From: Gillisia mitskevichiae
GTDB taxonomy: Bacteria > Bacteroidota > Bacteroidia > Flavobacteriales > Flavobacteriaceae
Assembly (NCBI RefSeq): GCF_003634585.1
Contig: NZ_RBLG01000002.1
Coordinates: forward strand, 744,001-808,000
Length of the DNA: 64,000 bases
Direction: 5' to 3'
A model generated the notes under the pieces. The model did no database searches. It was not told the origin of the DNA and worked only from the letters and a program-made list of their open reading frames with translations. This document shows positions 28,734 through 38,997 of the stretch, one piece after another. Every line of letters begins with the position of its first letter. Within the stretch, counting starts at the first letter, position 1. A program made the position numbers and the translations under genes.

Positions 28734-28803
28734 AGTTAGCAGTTAGCAGTTAGCATTTAGCATTTAGCATTTAGCATTTAGCATTTAGCATTTAGCATTT
28801 AGC
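28734..28803. repeat. Tandem heptamer array, 10 units
   Basis: Three AGTTAGC units (28734-28754) followed by seven ATTTAGC units (28755-28803), with no other interruption. It starts 5 bases after the TPM stop. A purely head-to-tail array with no unique spacers, so not CRISPR. Confidence 0.95.
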
Positions 28804-28854
28804 AAAAATAAAAACCATCCTAATATAAAGAAAAGATCACAAAATTATAAATAC

Positions 28855-28892
28855 AAAAAATCCCAAAAGAATAAATTCTCTTGGGATTTTTT
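28855..28892. terminator. Bidirectional intrinsic terminator
   Basis: A 12-bp outer stem AAAAAATCCCAA/TTGGGATTTTTT with a partly paired inner region lies between the TPM operon and the convergent der gene. Confidence 0.9.
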
Positions 28893-28913
28893 GTTAATGA
28901 TTGTTTTAGAAAA

Positions 28914-30221
28914 TTATTTCTTTCTAAAATATACAGATACTGGTACACCTTTAAAGTCGTACTCTTCTCTTAATTTATTTTCTAAATAACGCTTGTATGG
29001 TTCTCTCACATATTGTGGCAGGTTACAGAAAAATGCAAACTGAGGCTGTGGAGTTGGTAATTGCATACAGAACTTGATCTTCACATATTTTCCTTTCCAT
29101 GCCGGTGGAGGATAGCTTTCTATAATTGGCAACATGCGCTCATTAAGCTCGCTAGTTTTAATTTTCTTACTTCTGTTTTTAAATACCTCAACAGCAGTTT
29201 CTATAGCTTTAAAGATCCTTTGCTTGGTTAAAACCGATATAAAAACAATTGGCACATCTGTAAAAGGCTCCATTTCGCTTCTAATTTTGCGCTCGTAATC
29301 CTTCATGGTGTTGGTTTCTTTATCTTCAACCAAATCCCATTTATTAACCAAGATCACAATCCCTTTTCTGTTACGTTGTGCAAGCCAAAAAATATTTTGT
29401 ACTTGACCATCAAAACCTCTGGTTGCATCTAAAACAATAAGACACACATCACAGTTCTCTATAGCTCTAACAGATCTCATTACAGAATAAAATTCTAGAT
29501 CTTCTTTTACTTTAGATTTTCTTCTAATTCCGGCAGTATCTACCAAATTAAATTCGAAGCCGTATCTATTATATTTTGTATCTATAGAATCTCTCGTAGT
29601 TCCAGCAACATCTGTAACTATATATCTTTCCTCCCCGATCAATGCATTTATAAAAGAAGATTTACCTGCATTTGGTCTTCCAACCACAGCAAAACGTGGC
29701 AATTCAGATTCTTCCTCAGCTTCCACTTCTGGCAATACCTCGATTAAAGCATCTAATAATTCTCCTGTACCACTTCCACTTGTACTAGCTATTGGATAGA
29801 ATTCTCCTAATCCTAAATTGTAAAATTCAACAGCATTTTCCAGCCTTTTAGAATTGTCTACTTTATTTACAGCTAATAAAACTGGCTTATCTTGTCTTCT
29901 CAACAAATTAGCAACATCCTCATCCATCCCAGTGATTCCAGACTCTACATCTACCATAAAAATGATAGCATCTGCTTCTTCTATAGCAAGTATTACCTGC
30001 TTATCGATCTCAGATTCAAAAACATCATCACTACCTTTAACGTATCCACCGGTATCAATAAGTGAAAATACTTGACCATTCCAGTCGGATTTTCCATAAT
30101 GACGGTCTCGGGTTACCCCACTTACCGAATCTACAATAGCCTCACGGCGTTGAATTAATCGGTTAAAAAAAGTGGATTTACCTACGTTTGGTCTTCCCAC
30201 AATGGCTACTATATTGCCCAT
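28914..30221 (-). CDS. der: Ribosome biogenesis GTPase Der (EngA)
   Basis: A 435-residue tandem-GTPase required for 50S subunit assembly. Both G domains are complete: G1 GRPNVGKS (about 8-15) with NKVD, and GRPNAGKS (about 180-187) with NKWD; a C-terminal KH-like domain fills about 350-435 around [14 protein letters not shown]. The full motif set means both sites should bind GTP. A perfect -7 box (TAATTTTG, 30255-30248 on the minus strand) lies just upstream. The gene downstream of its promoter is monocistronic and ends at a shared terminator. Confidence 0.98.
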   Translation of the reverse strand: MGNIVAIVGRPNVGKSTFFNRLIQRREAIVDSVSGVTRDRHYGKSDWNGQVFSLIDTGGYVKGSDDVFESEIDKQVILAIEEADAIIFMVDVESGITGMDEDVANLLRRQDKPVLLAVNKVDNSKRLENAVEFYNLGLGEFYPIASTSGSGTGELLDALIEVLPEVEAEEESELPRFAVVGRPNAGKSSFINALIGEERYIVTDVAGTTRDSIDTKYNRYGFEFNLVDTAGIRRKSKVKEDLEFYSVMRSVRAIENCDVCLIVLDATRGFDGQVQNIFWLAQRNRKGIVILVNKWDLVEDKETNTMKDYERKIRSEMEPFTDVPIVFISVLTKQRIFKAIETAVEVFKNRSKKIKTSELNERMLPIIESYPPPAWKGKYVKIKFCMQLPTPQPQFAFFCNLPQYVREPYKRYLENKLREEYDFKGVPVSVYFRKK

Positions 30222-30376
30222 ATCGACTTTAATCTTTAATTAGGCTGCAAAATTAGGGCTTTTTAGTTGAATAATAAGGTAGAAAATAGGCTTCTGTTTA
30301 AGAAAGCAAAAAAGCATTTTAAACTGCTATTTTAAATTAAAAATATATGGATGAAATCGAATTAATTTTCACTGAT

Positions 30377-30958
30377 TCAATCGTTTAAAGAATCTAAAAA
30401 ATTCACAAGTAATTCTTTTCCTTCTTCCCATGTTTCGAATTCTTCAGCTTGGCAAATATGTTGCTTTTTCCCGATATTAATTAATGGAATCCCTAATTGA
30501 TCTGCCCATTTTTCAGCCACATTTAGCTCACACCATTCATCATTTTCACTGGACACCATAAGACCGGGAATGGATAATTTAATTTTTGGCATAGGAACAA
30601 ATCCTGTACACTCTTTTGGGAAATCTTCACGTTCTATATCTGGAAGAGCTACCATAAAAGCAGCTTTAACTCCATTTAATTTACTTAGATTATCTGCGTG
30701 AATTATGCTACCGCAACCAAGACTATGGGAAATTAAAACAATAGGTTTCTCGCTATATTTCTTTATATAAGATTCCAAATTTTTAACCCAAGCATCTCTA
30801 TCTGGAGCTTCCCAATCTTTCTGAAGAACTCTTTTAATTTCAGGAAACAGCTCTTCCCAGTGAGTATGCCAATGGTTTTCTCCAGAATCCCCTATTCCTG
30901 GAACATGGAGGAACTGGTATTTTTCACTATAAAACCTTAAAGCATTATCTAACCTCAT
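30377..30958 (-). CDS. RBBP9/YdeN-type serine hydrolase
   Basis: A 193-residue alpha/beta hydrolase. The nucleophile elbow is SHSLG near residue 79, with the GIGDSGENHWHTHWE region near residue 20 typical of the RBBP9/YdeN family and a C-terminal His in KKQHICQAEEF. The catalytic triad therefore seems complete. Substrate unknown. It follows the serine-biosynthesis fusion gene by 31 bases on the same strand and may be co-transcribed with it. Confidence 0.87.
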   Translation of the reverse strand: MRLDNALRFYSEKYQFLHVPGIGDSGENHWHTHWEELFPEIKRVLQKDWEAPDRDAWVKNLESYIKKYSEKPIVLISHSLGCGSIIHADNLSKLNGVKAAFMVALPDIEREDFPKECTGFVPMPKIKLSIPGLMVSSENDEWCELNVAEKWADQLGIPLINIGKKQHICQAEEFETWEEGKELLVNFLDSLND

Positions 30959-30989
30959 TCAGAAAATGTTGGAATTAATTTTAGAATTA

Positions 30990-32882
30990 TTAATAAAGCA
31001 CTCTAAATTTAATAGTGTGTTCTATCTTCTTCAATTCTTTAACCACTTCGGTATTATATGCCTTATCTATATCTGTAATGACATATCCAATGGTCTCATT
31101 GGTTTTAAGATATTGTCCAACAATATTAATATCATGAGCTGCAAGTATCTTATTGATCTTGGCGATGATCCCTGGTCTATTTAAATGAATATGGATTAAT
31201 CTGTGAGCATTCTCTAAAATAGGTAATTGCAGATTTGGGAAGTTTACAGAGTTTGTAGTTCCCCCTGTATTTATATAGTCTATTATTTTTCCTGGAACGA
31301 AATTCCCGATATTCACTTGTGCTTCTTCTGTACTTCCTCCAATATGCGGAGTTAAGATCACATTCGGTAAATTTCTTAAAGGTGACTGGAAAGTGTCATT
31401 ATTAGTTTTTGGCTCTTCTGGAAATACATCTATTCCTGCACCTCTTACTTTTCCAGATTCTATATTTTGCTGAAGAGCTTCGATCTCTACCACATGACCT
31501 CTACTTAAATTAAGAAAGATCACTCCCTTTTTCATCTGCTTAAATTGCTTTTCAGAAATTAGATCCTTATTCTCTTTTCTTCCATCTACATGTAGACTTA
31601 CAATATCAGAATTCTTCAACAATTCCTCTAAACTATTACATTTTGTTGCATTTCCTAAAGCTAATTTTTCAACCAGATCGTAATAATAAACATCAAAACC
31701 AATTGCTTCAGCAAGAATAGAAAGTTGAGAGCCAATATTTCCATAACCCACGATCCCAAGTTTCTTTCCTCGAATTTCAAAACTATTACTTGCAGATTTA
31801 TCCCAGTTACCATCATGCATTTTAGATATTTTGTCTGGAAGATTTCGCATTAATAGAATAATTTCTCCTATTGCCAATTCTACTACAGATCTTGTATTGC
31901 TATAAGGTGCATTAAATACGGCTACGCCCTTTTTAAGACATTCCTCAAGGTCTATTTGATTGGTTCCAATACAAAAAGCTCCAACTGCGATCAATCTATT
32001 CGCATTGTCTAACACTTTCTTAGTAAGCTGAGTTTTAGAACGAATTCCTAAAACCGAAACATCCTTTATCTTTTCAGATAATTCCTCTTCATCCATCGCG
32101 CCGGTATAAATGGAAACATTATAACCTTCGTTCTTTAGCATTTTGAGAGCATCTGGATGAATATTCTCTAAAAGCATCACTTTAATTCTGTTCTTCGGAT
32201 AAGAAATTGCTTTATTCATTTTATGCATATATAAGAATTCATCCAAGCTAGGTGTAATATGATCTGCTTTTTGTAAAACGCTATCTCGTTCTACATTTTC
32301 TGTAAAGGCATAGAATTTATTTGCTAGACCTGCTGCTTTAATTTCATAATCTGTATAGCCATCGCCAATTACATACACATCTCCTTGAAGATCCATAGAT
32401 TTTAGCTGCTCAACCTTGCCATTATTAGAAGAAAGCACATTATCCTTATTAAAACTTATAATGTTATCTGCTTCATCAAAAACAAAATCGTTTGCAAAAA
32501 CGTGATCTGCTTTAAGCCCTAATTCCTGAACTATGGGGATTATAAATTCTTTGAAACCATTAGAAATAATATAAATATCTTCCTTATTTTCTATAAAAAA
32601 AGCTTCATTCCTTACAAAAGAAGTTGAAATTCTGGTTTTTAAAGTATCAATTAATGGCTGCAGATGTTCTTTTTTAGCATTTAATAATTTTAAACGCTGA
32701 ACCAAAGATTCTCTAAAAGACAATCCTCCTTCCATGCCGCGATCTGTAAGTGATTTTAATTCTTCTAGCTTTTCTGATTTATTTTTATCTCCATTTAAAG
32801 AGATCTCCCCTAAAATATCCAAAGCCTCCACTTGCGTGAACGTACTATCAAAATCTATTACATAATTTCTTTTATTCTCCAT
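30990..32882 (-). CDS. serA: Fused phosphoserine phosphatase-like HAD and D-3-phosphoglycerate dehydrogenase
   Basis: A 630-residue fusion. Residues 1-215 are a SerB-like HAD phosphatase: motif I DFDST (Asp10, Asp12), motif II SNG (Ser107), Lys156 and motif IV GDGYTD (Asp174, Asp178). Residues about 232-630 are NAD-dependent phosphoglycerate dehydrogenase: GYGNIG (379-384), Arg461 in LSRG, an acidic DVFPEEP block (485-491), His513 in TPHIGGS, and a C-terminal ACT domain (about 563-630), probably serine-sensing. The protein thus carries both the first and the last enzyme of the phosphorylated serine pathway; SerC is not here. All catalytic residues I can identify are present. Confidence 0.93.
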   Translation of the reverse strand: MENKRNYVIDFDSTFTQVEALDILGEISLNGDKNKSEKLEELKSLTDRGMEGGLSFRESLVQRLKLLNAKKEHLQPLIDTLKTRISTSFVRNEAFFIENKEDIYIISNGFKEFIIPIVQELGLKADHVFANDFVFDEADNIISFNKDNVLSSNNGKVEQLKSMDLQGDVYVIGDGYTDYEIKAAGLANKFYAFTENVERDSVLQKADHITPSLDEFLYMHKMNKAISYPKNRIKVMLLENIHPDALKMLKNEGYNVSIYTGAMDEEELSEKIKDVSVLGIRSKTQLTKKVLDNANRLIAVGAFCIGTNQIDLEECLKKGVAVFNAPYSNTRSVVELAIGEIILLMRNLPDKISKMHDGNWDKSASNSFEIRGKKLGIVGYGNIGSQLSILAEAIGFDVYYYDLVEKLALGNATKCNSLEELLKNSDIVSLHVDGRKENKDLISEKQFKQMKKGVIFLNLSRGHVVEIEALQQNIESGKVRGAGIDVFPEEPKTNNDTFQSPLRNLPNVILTPHIGGSTEEAQVNIGNFVPGKIIDYINTGGTTNSVNFPNLQLPILENAHRLIHIHLNRPGIIAKINKILAAHDINIVGQYLKTNETIGYVITDIDKAYNTEVVKELKKIEHTIKFRVLY

Positions 32883-33349
32883 AAACCGCGATTTCTAAAA
32901 TTTATTTTAGCCAGCATAAAACTACAGTTTTTCAAGGTAAAATATAGAATGTAACTATAAAAAGTATGTTGTAAAATCCCTAAAAAATCTCTTGAGATGA
33001 GACTTTATGAATCCAATAAATTAAGGGCATTTTCTTTCCGAATTTAATATTTAAGTTGAATAAAAATTAGATTTTAGCAACAGCACTCCTAATCACTTTA
33101 TAAGTTTAAAAGTCTTTATAGTCGAAGATTTAGATTTTTTTTGAAATAATGATAGTTAAATTTCCATTATAGAATCCTTTCAAAAACCTTAAGTCAAAAA
33201 TTCTTCTTAATTTTAGTAAACTAATTTTCTTAGTAAAATACTACCCTAAATAATCAAATTGAAATTTGACTAGCTCTTTTATGTAAGCTAAACATATTAT
33301 CATTTTCAATTTTACCTATTATTCATAATTAACCAAAAATCTACAGATT
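32883..33349. other. Intergenic region upstream of SusC with candidate operators
   Basis: No gene is seen. It holds a direct repeat TTAGTAAA (33213-33220 and 33230-33237, 17 nt start to start), a palindrome TCAAATTGAAATTTGA (33254-33269) whose right arm contains a -33-like TTTG, and no good -7 box. These may be binding sites for the LytTR regulator encoded downstream or for another regulator (inference). Confidence 0.4.
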
Positions 33350-36300
33350 ATGAGAAAGATTATTACTAGACTAATTATTTTATTTTGTTCTTACTTCTCG
33401 TTTGGTCAGACCATAACAGGAAAAGTAACCGATATTAATGGCACTTTACTTCCTGGAGTTTCCATTCTAGTTGTTGAAACAAACAAGGGTACCACTACAA
33501 ATTTTAATGGAGAGTATTCTATTACGGCACAAGAGGGTAATACCCTAAAATTCACGTTTATTGGAATGCGTACTCAAAATGTAACCGTTACCAATGATGC
33601 CACTTTGGATATTGTATTAATAGATGATATTGAGCAATTAAATGAAGCGGTGGTAACTGCATTTGGTATTAAAAAAGAAAAGCGCTCTGTTGGATATGCA
33701 GTCCAAGAAATAGGCAACGAAGAATTAAATAGAAATAACAATACAGATGTTCTAGGTGGACTCCAAGGAAAAGTAGCCGGTGTAAATATAAATGCCAGTA
33801 GTGGTGCTGCTGGCGCGGGATCTAGTATTGTAATTAGAGGAATTACCTCTCTTAATCCAAATGCCAATAACCAGCCACTATTTGTTGTAGATGGAATTCC
33901 TATTAGTAATGAGGCTCCTACGGGTAGTCTTTTGCCAAGCACAGGTTCCAATTCCCCTTCCAGTTCAGAGCAGTTTTCCTTTACAAATAGGGGCGCAGAT
34001 ATAAATCCAAATGATATTGAGAGCGTTTCTATTCTTAAGGGACCTGCTGCGACCGCTTTATATGGTTTAAGAGCTGCCAATGGCGTCGTTCTTATAACTA
34101 CTAAAAAAGGAAAAAGTGGAGAAACAAAATATAATTTTAAAACTTCTCTTGGATTTAATGAAGTAAGTGTAGTTCCTGAAATACAAAAGAAATGGAGAGA
34201 AGGAATAAGCGGTGGGATCGTTTCTACACCTAATGACAATGCTCCAGATGGATATGATTATGAAGATGGTCGTACTTTCGGATTTTGGACTTTAGGTCCT
34301 GAATATGCTGAAGGAGAACCTATTTATGATAATTTCCGCGATTTTTTTAGAACCGGTCTTACTTTTAATAATTCCTTTAGCGCAAGCGGTGGTGGCGAAA
34401 GTTATACCTATTTTGGATCTATCTCTAGACTTGATGATAAAGGAATTGTTCCTAATACAGATTTTGATAGAACTTCATTAAAACTTTCAGGGTCTATAAA
34501 TGTGACCAATAAATTTACGATAGAACCTTCTATATCTTATATTAAATCTGAAGGTAGATTACCTAATGGTGGTGATAAATCTATTATGAGCTCCTTATCT
34601 TATTGGACTCCTACTTTTGATGTGAATGATTATTTGCTGCCTAATGGGAACGAAAAAAATTACACCGCCGGAGTTGCAGATAATCCAAGATATTTTGCAG
34701 AAGTAAGTTATTTAGATAGCCAAGTAAACCGAATATTGGCAAATACCCAATTTAAATATGAATTTACAGACTGGGCAAGTGTTCAGTACCAAATAGGTAT
34801 AGATAATTACCATGATAGCAGACGTAGATTCGTTCCGCCAGATATAGATCCGGGTTCTGCAACCCAAGGATTTATTGTAAAAGAAGGCCTAAATTATAAT
34901 GAATGGACCTCCAATTTATTTGTAACGCTTTCTCATGAATTCAATGAGGACTTTTCTGGAAGCTTACTGGTAGGTAATCAAATTTCGGATATTGAAACCC
35001 GAAGACTTACTAATCGTGCAGAAGGTTTAAGCCCAGAAAATTTAGGCTCTTTTGATCAAGCTACAAACTTTTTTATCGATGAAGGCGGAACGGAAAGAAA
35101 GATAGTTGGTTTATTTGGAGATCTTAGATTAGACTATAAAAACACCTTGTATTTAAATATTACAGGAAGAAATGATTGGTCTTCTACCCTACCAAAGCAA
35201 AATCGAAGTTTCTTCTATCCTTCATTTAATCTTAGTTATGTACTATCACAAACTCTTAGAGACGCGGAAAGCTTGCCAAATTTTATGACCTATGCAAAGC
35301 TTAGAGCATCTTATGCTGAAGTAGGAAAAGATGCACCTGCTTTTGTAGGTATTTATTACGATAATCCTACTAATTTCCCATTTGGCACCGTAGACGGATT
35401 TTCCCGAGATAGTCAGGGAGCATCTAATAAATTAAAACCCGAAAGAACATCAGCCCTAGAGTTTGGAGCTGAATTCAAGTTTTTTGAAAGCAGATTAGGA
35501 TTCGATCTTACTTACTATATTCAAAAAAGTAAAGATCAAATATTACCCGTGCCGGTTGCACAGAGTTCCGGATTTGACACCTTTGTTCTAAATGCTGGTG
35601 AAATAGAAAATAAGGGTTTTGAAGCATTAGTGAATATAGTTCCTATAAAAACAGACAATTTTAATTGGGACATCACCTTGAACTTTTCCACAGTAGATGC
35701 AGAAGTTCTTTCGTTACCAGAAGGTATAGACGAAATAATTTTTGCTGACAGTGGTTTTCCGGGGATAGTGTCTAGACTAGAAGTAGGTGGCGCTCCAGGA
35801 GACCTTTTTGGATATATATGGGAACGAGATGCTAATGGAAACCGGATAATTCAAGAAGATGGCTTTCCTCGCGTCCTTGCTAATAGTCCTTCAGATAGGG
35901 TAAAAGTGGGAAATGCACTTCCAGACTGGATTGGAAGCATTGGAAGCTCAATTAAATATAAAGGATTAGCCTTATCATTCTTATTAGAAAGAAAAGAAGG
36001 AGGAGATCTATATGATTCTGGTCAACGTAATGGTATAAGAAATGGAAATTTAAAGATCACTGAATTTAGAGATCAAGAAGTTATTTTAGAGGGAGTTTTA
36101 GAAGATGGGTCTCCAAATAATATTCCAGTGGTAATCACAGAAGATTATTACCGAAGTTCTGCTATCTACAATAGAGCTTCAGAAATTTTAGTTCAGGATG
36201 CATCCTGGTGGAGGTTAAGAAATGTGACCTTGTCTTACGATCTCTCCAAAAAAATATTAGATCGCAGTTTCATAAACAGAGCCACCCTTAGCTTTACAGG

Positions 36301-36445
36301 AACAAATTTATGGATAGATACCCCATTTAGGGGCTATGATCCAGAGGGAAGTCAATTTAGTGCTGGCACAAATGCCTACGGATTCACCGGGTTAAATATT
36401 CCAAACACACGCAATTATTTATTTGGTATTAATTTAAATTTTTAG
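33350..36445 (+). CDS. SusC/RagA family TonB-linked outer-membrane transporter
   Basis: A 1031-residue outer-membrane protein. A signal peptide (about 1-19, ending FGQ) is followed by a carboxypeptidase-like regulatory domain (about 20-97: TGKVTDINGTLLPGVSI, then FNGEYSI), a plug domain (about 105-230, with the RGITSLNPN and GPAATALYGLRAANGVVLIT blocks) and the barrel to the end. It imports a ligand using TonB energy together with its SusD partner. No carbohydrate-active enzyme is next to it, so this is not a classical polysaccharide locus; a peptide or small-ligand role is as likely. SusD starts 4 bases after the stop. Confidence 0.97.
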   Translation: MRKIITRLIILFCSYFSFGQTITGKVTDINGTLLPGVSILVVETNKGTTTNFNGEYSITAQEGNTLKFTFIGMRTQNVTVTNDATLDIVLIDDIEQLNEAVVTAFGIKKEKRSVGYAVQEIGNEELNRNNNTDVLGGLQGKVAGVNINASSGAAGAGSSIVIRGITSLNPNANNQPLFVVDGIPISNEAPTGSLLPSTGSNSPSSSEQFSFTNRGADINPNDIESVSILKGPAATALYGLRAANGVVLITTKKGKSGETKYNFKTSLGFNEVSVVPEIQKKWREGISGGIVSTPNDNAPDGYDYEDGRTFGFWTLGPEYAEGEPIYDNFRDFFRTGLTFNNSFSASGGGESYTYFGSISRLDDKGIVPNTDFDRTSLKLSGSINVTNKFTIEPSISYIKSEGRLPNGGDKSIMSSLSYWTPTFDVNDYLLPNGNEKNYTAGVADNPRYFAEVSYLDSQVNRILANTQFKYEFTDWASVQYQIGIDNYHDSRRRFVPPDIDPGSATQGFIVKEGLNYNEWTSNLFVTLSHEFNEDFSGSLLVGNQISDIETRRLTNRAEGLSPENLGSFDQATNFFIDEGGTERKIVGLFGDLRLDYKNTLYLNITGRNDWSSTLPKQNRSFFYPSFNLSYVLSQTLRDAESLPNFMTYAKLRASYAEVGKDAPAFVGIYYDNPTNFPFGTVDGFSRDSQGASNKLKPERTSALEFGAEFKFFESRLGFDLTYYIQKSKDQILPVPVAQSSGFDTFVLNAGEIENKGFEALVNIVPIKTDNFNWDITLNFSTVDAEVLSLPEGIDEIIFADSGFPGIVSRLEVGGAPGDLFGYIWERDANGNRIIQEDGFPRVLANSPSDRVKVGNALPDWIGSIGSSIKYKGLALSFLLERKEGGDLYDSGQRNGIRNGNLKITEFRDQEVILEGVLEDGSPNNIPVVITEDYYRSSAIYNRASEILVQDASWWRLRNVTLSYDLSKKILDRSFINRATLSFTGTNLWIDTPFRGYDPEGSQFSAGTNAYGFTGLNIPNTRNYLFGINLNF

Positions 36446-36448
36446 AAA

Positions 36449-37951
36449 ATGAAAACTATAAAACATATCATATTCCTTCTATTTATTAGTATCACCTTAA
36501 ATGCTTGTGACGATTATCTAGGGGATAATCTAGATCCCAACAAAGAATTGTTGGAAAATTTAGAACCAAAAGATTTATTAGCAACCTCTATTGTAAACAC
36601 TTCTAATGCATATTATAATACTTCTTTAGGAATAAGTCAATATTCACAACAAATTGCATCTTATTTTCAGCCAAGTGCTGACACTCAAGAAGAAACACAG
36701 TTAACAGCGGCATGGAATTTAATTTATTTACAAGCTTTACCAGACCTAAATGATATTATTAGTTTGGCAAATAATGATTCTAATAGTGCCTATGTAGGTA
36801 TCGCAAAAGTTTTACAGGCTACAAATCTTGGACTTGCAACAGATCAATGGGGAGATGTCCCGGCATCTCAAGCAACTATGGGCGAAGAAGATTTCACTCC
36901 ATCCTTTGATACTCAGGAATCTGTTTACAACCAAATAAATACTCTTTTAGATGAATCGATCGCGATTTTTGATGCTGCAAGCGCTTCTTCTGTAGGAGAA
37001 GAAGACCTCATCTATAATGGTGATCTTTCTAAATGGAAAAAGGCTGCCTATTTTTTAAAAGCCAGATATGCAATTCACTTAACAGAAGTAGATCAAGCTA
37101 ATGCAATTAGTCAAGCCCTTGCTAATGCAGCAAATTCATTTACGAGCAATGCAGACGATTTTCAATTAACTTATAATACCAGGAATTTTAACCCTTGGTA
37201 TGCAGGAGTAGTTTTACCAAATAATACTGGGAATTTTTCTGTACTACTTTCAGATCAAACGGTGAGTTTAATGGACGGTACTGCCATTCCTTTCTCGTCT
37301 ATAGACAGAGACCCAAGATTGCCAATTATTACTACAATTGGTGAGAATGACACTGAATATAGAGGTGCTTTAAATGGCACAGGAGGTGTTCATGAGTTTG
37401 GAGCTACAGAAGAGGATGATAATATTAGTGCTACTACAGATTTTGGGGCAGACAATTTTTATTCTTCTCAAATCGCTCCAATAATTATGGGTAGCTATGC
37501 TGAATTAAAATTTATAGAAGCTGAGGCCTTATTTCTTCAAAATGGAGGTACTGCTACTTCAGTAGGTAGTTCTACTGAAGCCTACGCTGCATATTTGGAG
37601 GGAATACAAGCTAATATGGATAAACTTGGAGTTTCAGGAACAGAAAGTGCTGCATATTTAGCAGATGCCTCTGTAGCAGTAGGAGCAGATAATCTTACAC
37701 TAGCTTTAATAATGAGAGAAAAATATATTGCTACTTTTCTTAATCCAGAATCTTTTGTTGATCTAAGAAGATATGATTTTAGCCCGGAGGTTTTCATTGG
37801 TTTGGAGTTGCCTTATAACCATAATGAAGTACTTAATGGAGAATGGGTACGAAGAGCACAATATCCATCTTCTGAACAAACCAGAAATGGAGAAGAAGTT
37901 GGAAAAGTTTTAAAACCAATAAATGTTGGAGTTTGGTGGGATAGAGATTAA
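36449..37951 (+). CDS. SusD/RagB family lipoprotein
   Basis: A 500-residue surface lipoprotein with a lipobox ending at Cys20 (LNAC) followed by Asp-Asp, an export signal typical of Bacteroidota surface lipoproteins. The sequence is helical with TPR-like repeats and fits the SusD_2 branch: an N-terminal DDYLGDNLDPN block, an AVAKVLQATNLG-like helix near residue 115 and QWGDVPAS near 130. It caps the SusC barrel and delivers ligand. The ligand is unknown. The operon ends at a strong terminator 22 bases on. Confidence 0.95.
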   Translation: MKTIKHIIFLLFISITLNACDDYLGDNLDPNKELLENLEPKDLLATSIVNTSNAYYNTSLGISQYSQQIASYFQPSADTQEETQLTAAWNLIYLQALPDLNDIISLANNDSNSAYVGIAKVLQATNLGLATDQWGDVPASQATMGEEDFTPSFDTQESVYNQINTLLDESIAIFDAASASSVGEEDLIYNGDLSKWKKAAYFLKARYAIHLTEVDQANAISQALANAANSFTSNADDFQLTYNTRNFNPWYAGVVLPNNTGNFSVLLSDQTVSLMDGTAIPFSSIDRDPRLPIITTIGENDTEYRGALNGTGGVHEFGATEEDDNISATTDFGADNFYSSQIAPIIMGSYAELKFIEAEALFLQNGGTATSVGSSTEAYAAYLEGIQANMDKLGVSGTESAAYLADASVAVGADNLTLALIMREKYIATFLNPESFVDLRRYDFSPEVFIGLELPYNHNEVLNGEWVRRAQYPSSEQTRNGEEVGKVLKPINVGVWWDRD

Positions 37952-37973
37952 TCTCTTTTAATTCTTGAATCAA

Positions 37974-38013
37974 AAATTCCCTGCATGATCGTTAAATATC
38001 ATGCAGGGAATTT
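37974..38013 (+). terminator. Intrinsic terminator of the SusCD operon
   Basis: A 16-bp stem (AAATTCCCTGCATGAT with its complement) closes an 8-nt loop and is followed by TATTTTG. Confidence 0.92.
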
Positions 38014-38231
38014 ATTTTGAAATTTTTTTCGAAAACATCAATTTTAGAATTGTTGCTTCTAATAAGTATAATAGTCTCAATCCTTAAATATATGTGAGCA
38101 CCCAATATAAATATTCTAAGTATCTTCTTGCTGCATTGAAACTCCTAAATGCTGATGTGAAGCAACATCGCGATTATTAATTAAATCTAATAATTGATTA
38201 AATTGCATAAGGATGTTAATTCTGCAATAAT

Positions 38232-38996
38232 ATGAAAGCACTTATAGTAGATGATGAAACATTAGCCAGAAAACGAGTTTTAAACCTTCTTACCACTGTA
38301 GATAAAATTACAGTTGTAGAAGAGTGTTCTAATGGAAAAACTGCGATACAGAGGATCAATGAGCTTAAACCAGATCTTGTTTTTCTGGATATAAATATGA
38401 AAGACATGAATGGTTTTGAAGTTTTACAAAAGGTAACTATCACCCCTAAACCAATAGTTGTTTTCGTAACAGCATATGATCATTATGCATTAAAAGCATT
38501 CGATTTTGAAGCTTTTGATTTTCTGCTAAAACCATATCGTGATGAGCGATTTTATAAGACTATAGATAAATTGCTTAATCTAACTCAACCAGAGATCGAT
38601 CTCAGTTTCGAAAAGAAGATGAAAGAGTTTTTTAAATTGACTGAAGAAAAAAAAGAGGCTAAAGAGGCAGCTAGCAGATTACCTGTAAAACAAGGGCATC
38701 GCACTATTTTATTAGATCCTTTAAAAATAAAATACATCTGTGCTTCAGGATATTATGCAGAGATCTATACTGAAGAGAATAAATATGTATTAAGAGAATC
38801 TTTAAAAAAATTGATCAAATTACTAAATCAGAAAATATTTTTCAGAATACATAGATCTGCTATCGTAAATATCAATTATATCCAGGAAATAGTTCATTCA
38901 GATTATTCTGAAATGGATGTGAGAATGAAGGATAATAAATTAATACGCGTAAGTAAGTCTAATAAAAAGGAATTTTTACTTCAATTAGGAATATAA
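38232..38996 (+). CDS. LytTR-family response regulator
   Basis: A 254-residue response regulator. The receiver domain (about 1-120) has acidic pocket Asp7/Asp8, phosphoacceptor Asp53 (FLDINM), a conserved Thr in FVTAYD near residue 82 and Lys in LLKPY near residue 102. A linker (about 130-150) leads to the LytTR DNA-binding domain (about 155-254), including FFRIHRSAIVNINYI. It probably activates or represses targets through direct-repeat sites. Translation of the kinase gene begins one base after its stop. Proximity to SusCD suggests local control (inference). Confidence 0.95.
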   Translation: MKALIVDDETLARKRVLNLLTTVDKITVVEECSNGKTAIQRINELKPDLVFLDINMKDMNGFEVLQKVTITPKPIVVFVTAYDHYALKAFDFEAFDFLLKPYRDERFYKTIDKLLNLTQPEIDLSFEKKMKEFFKLTEEKKEAKEAASRLPVKQGHRTILLDPLKIKYICASGYYAEIYTEENKYVLRESLKKLIKLLNQKIFFRIHRSAIVNINYIQEIVHSDYSEMDVRMKDNKLIRVSKSNKKEFLLQLGI

Positions 38997-38997
38997 C

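Noticed and set aside
28734-28803. Possible CRISPR array
   Set aside because: The units are contiguous 7-mers with no unique spacers and no cas genes nearby.
33574-34239. 221-residue minus-strand frame inside SusC
   Set aside because: It lies entirely within a well-supported SusC gene on the other strand and shows no domain; it is a shadow frame.
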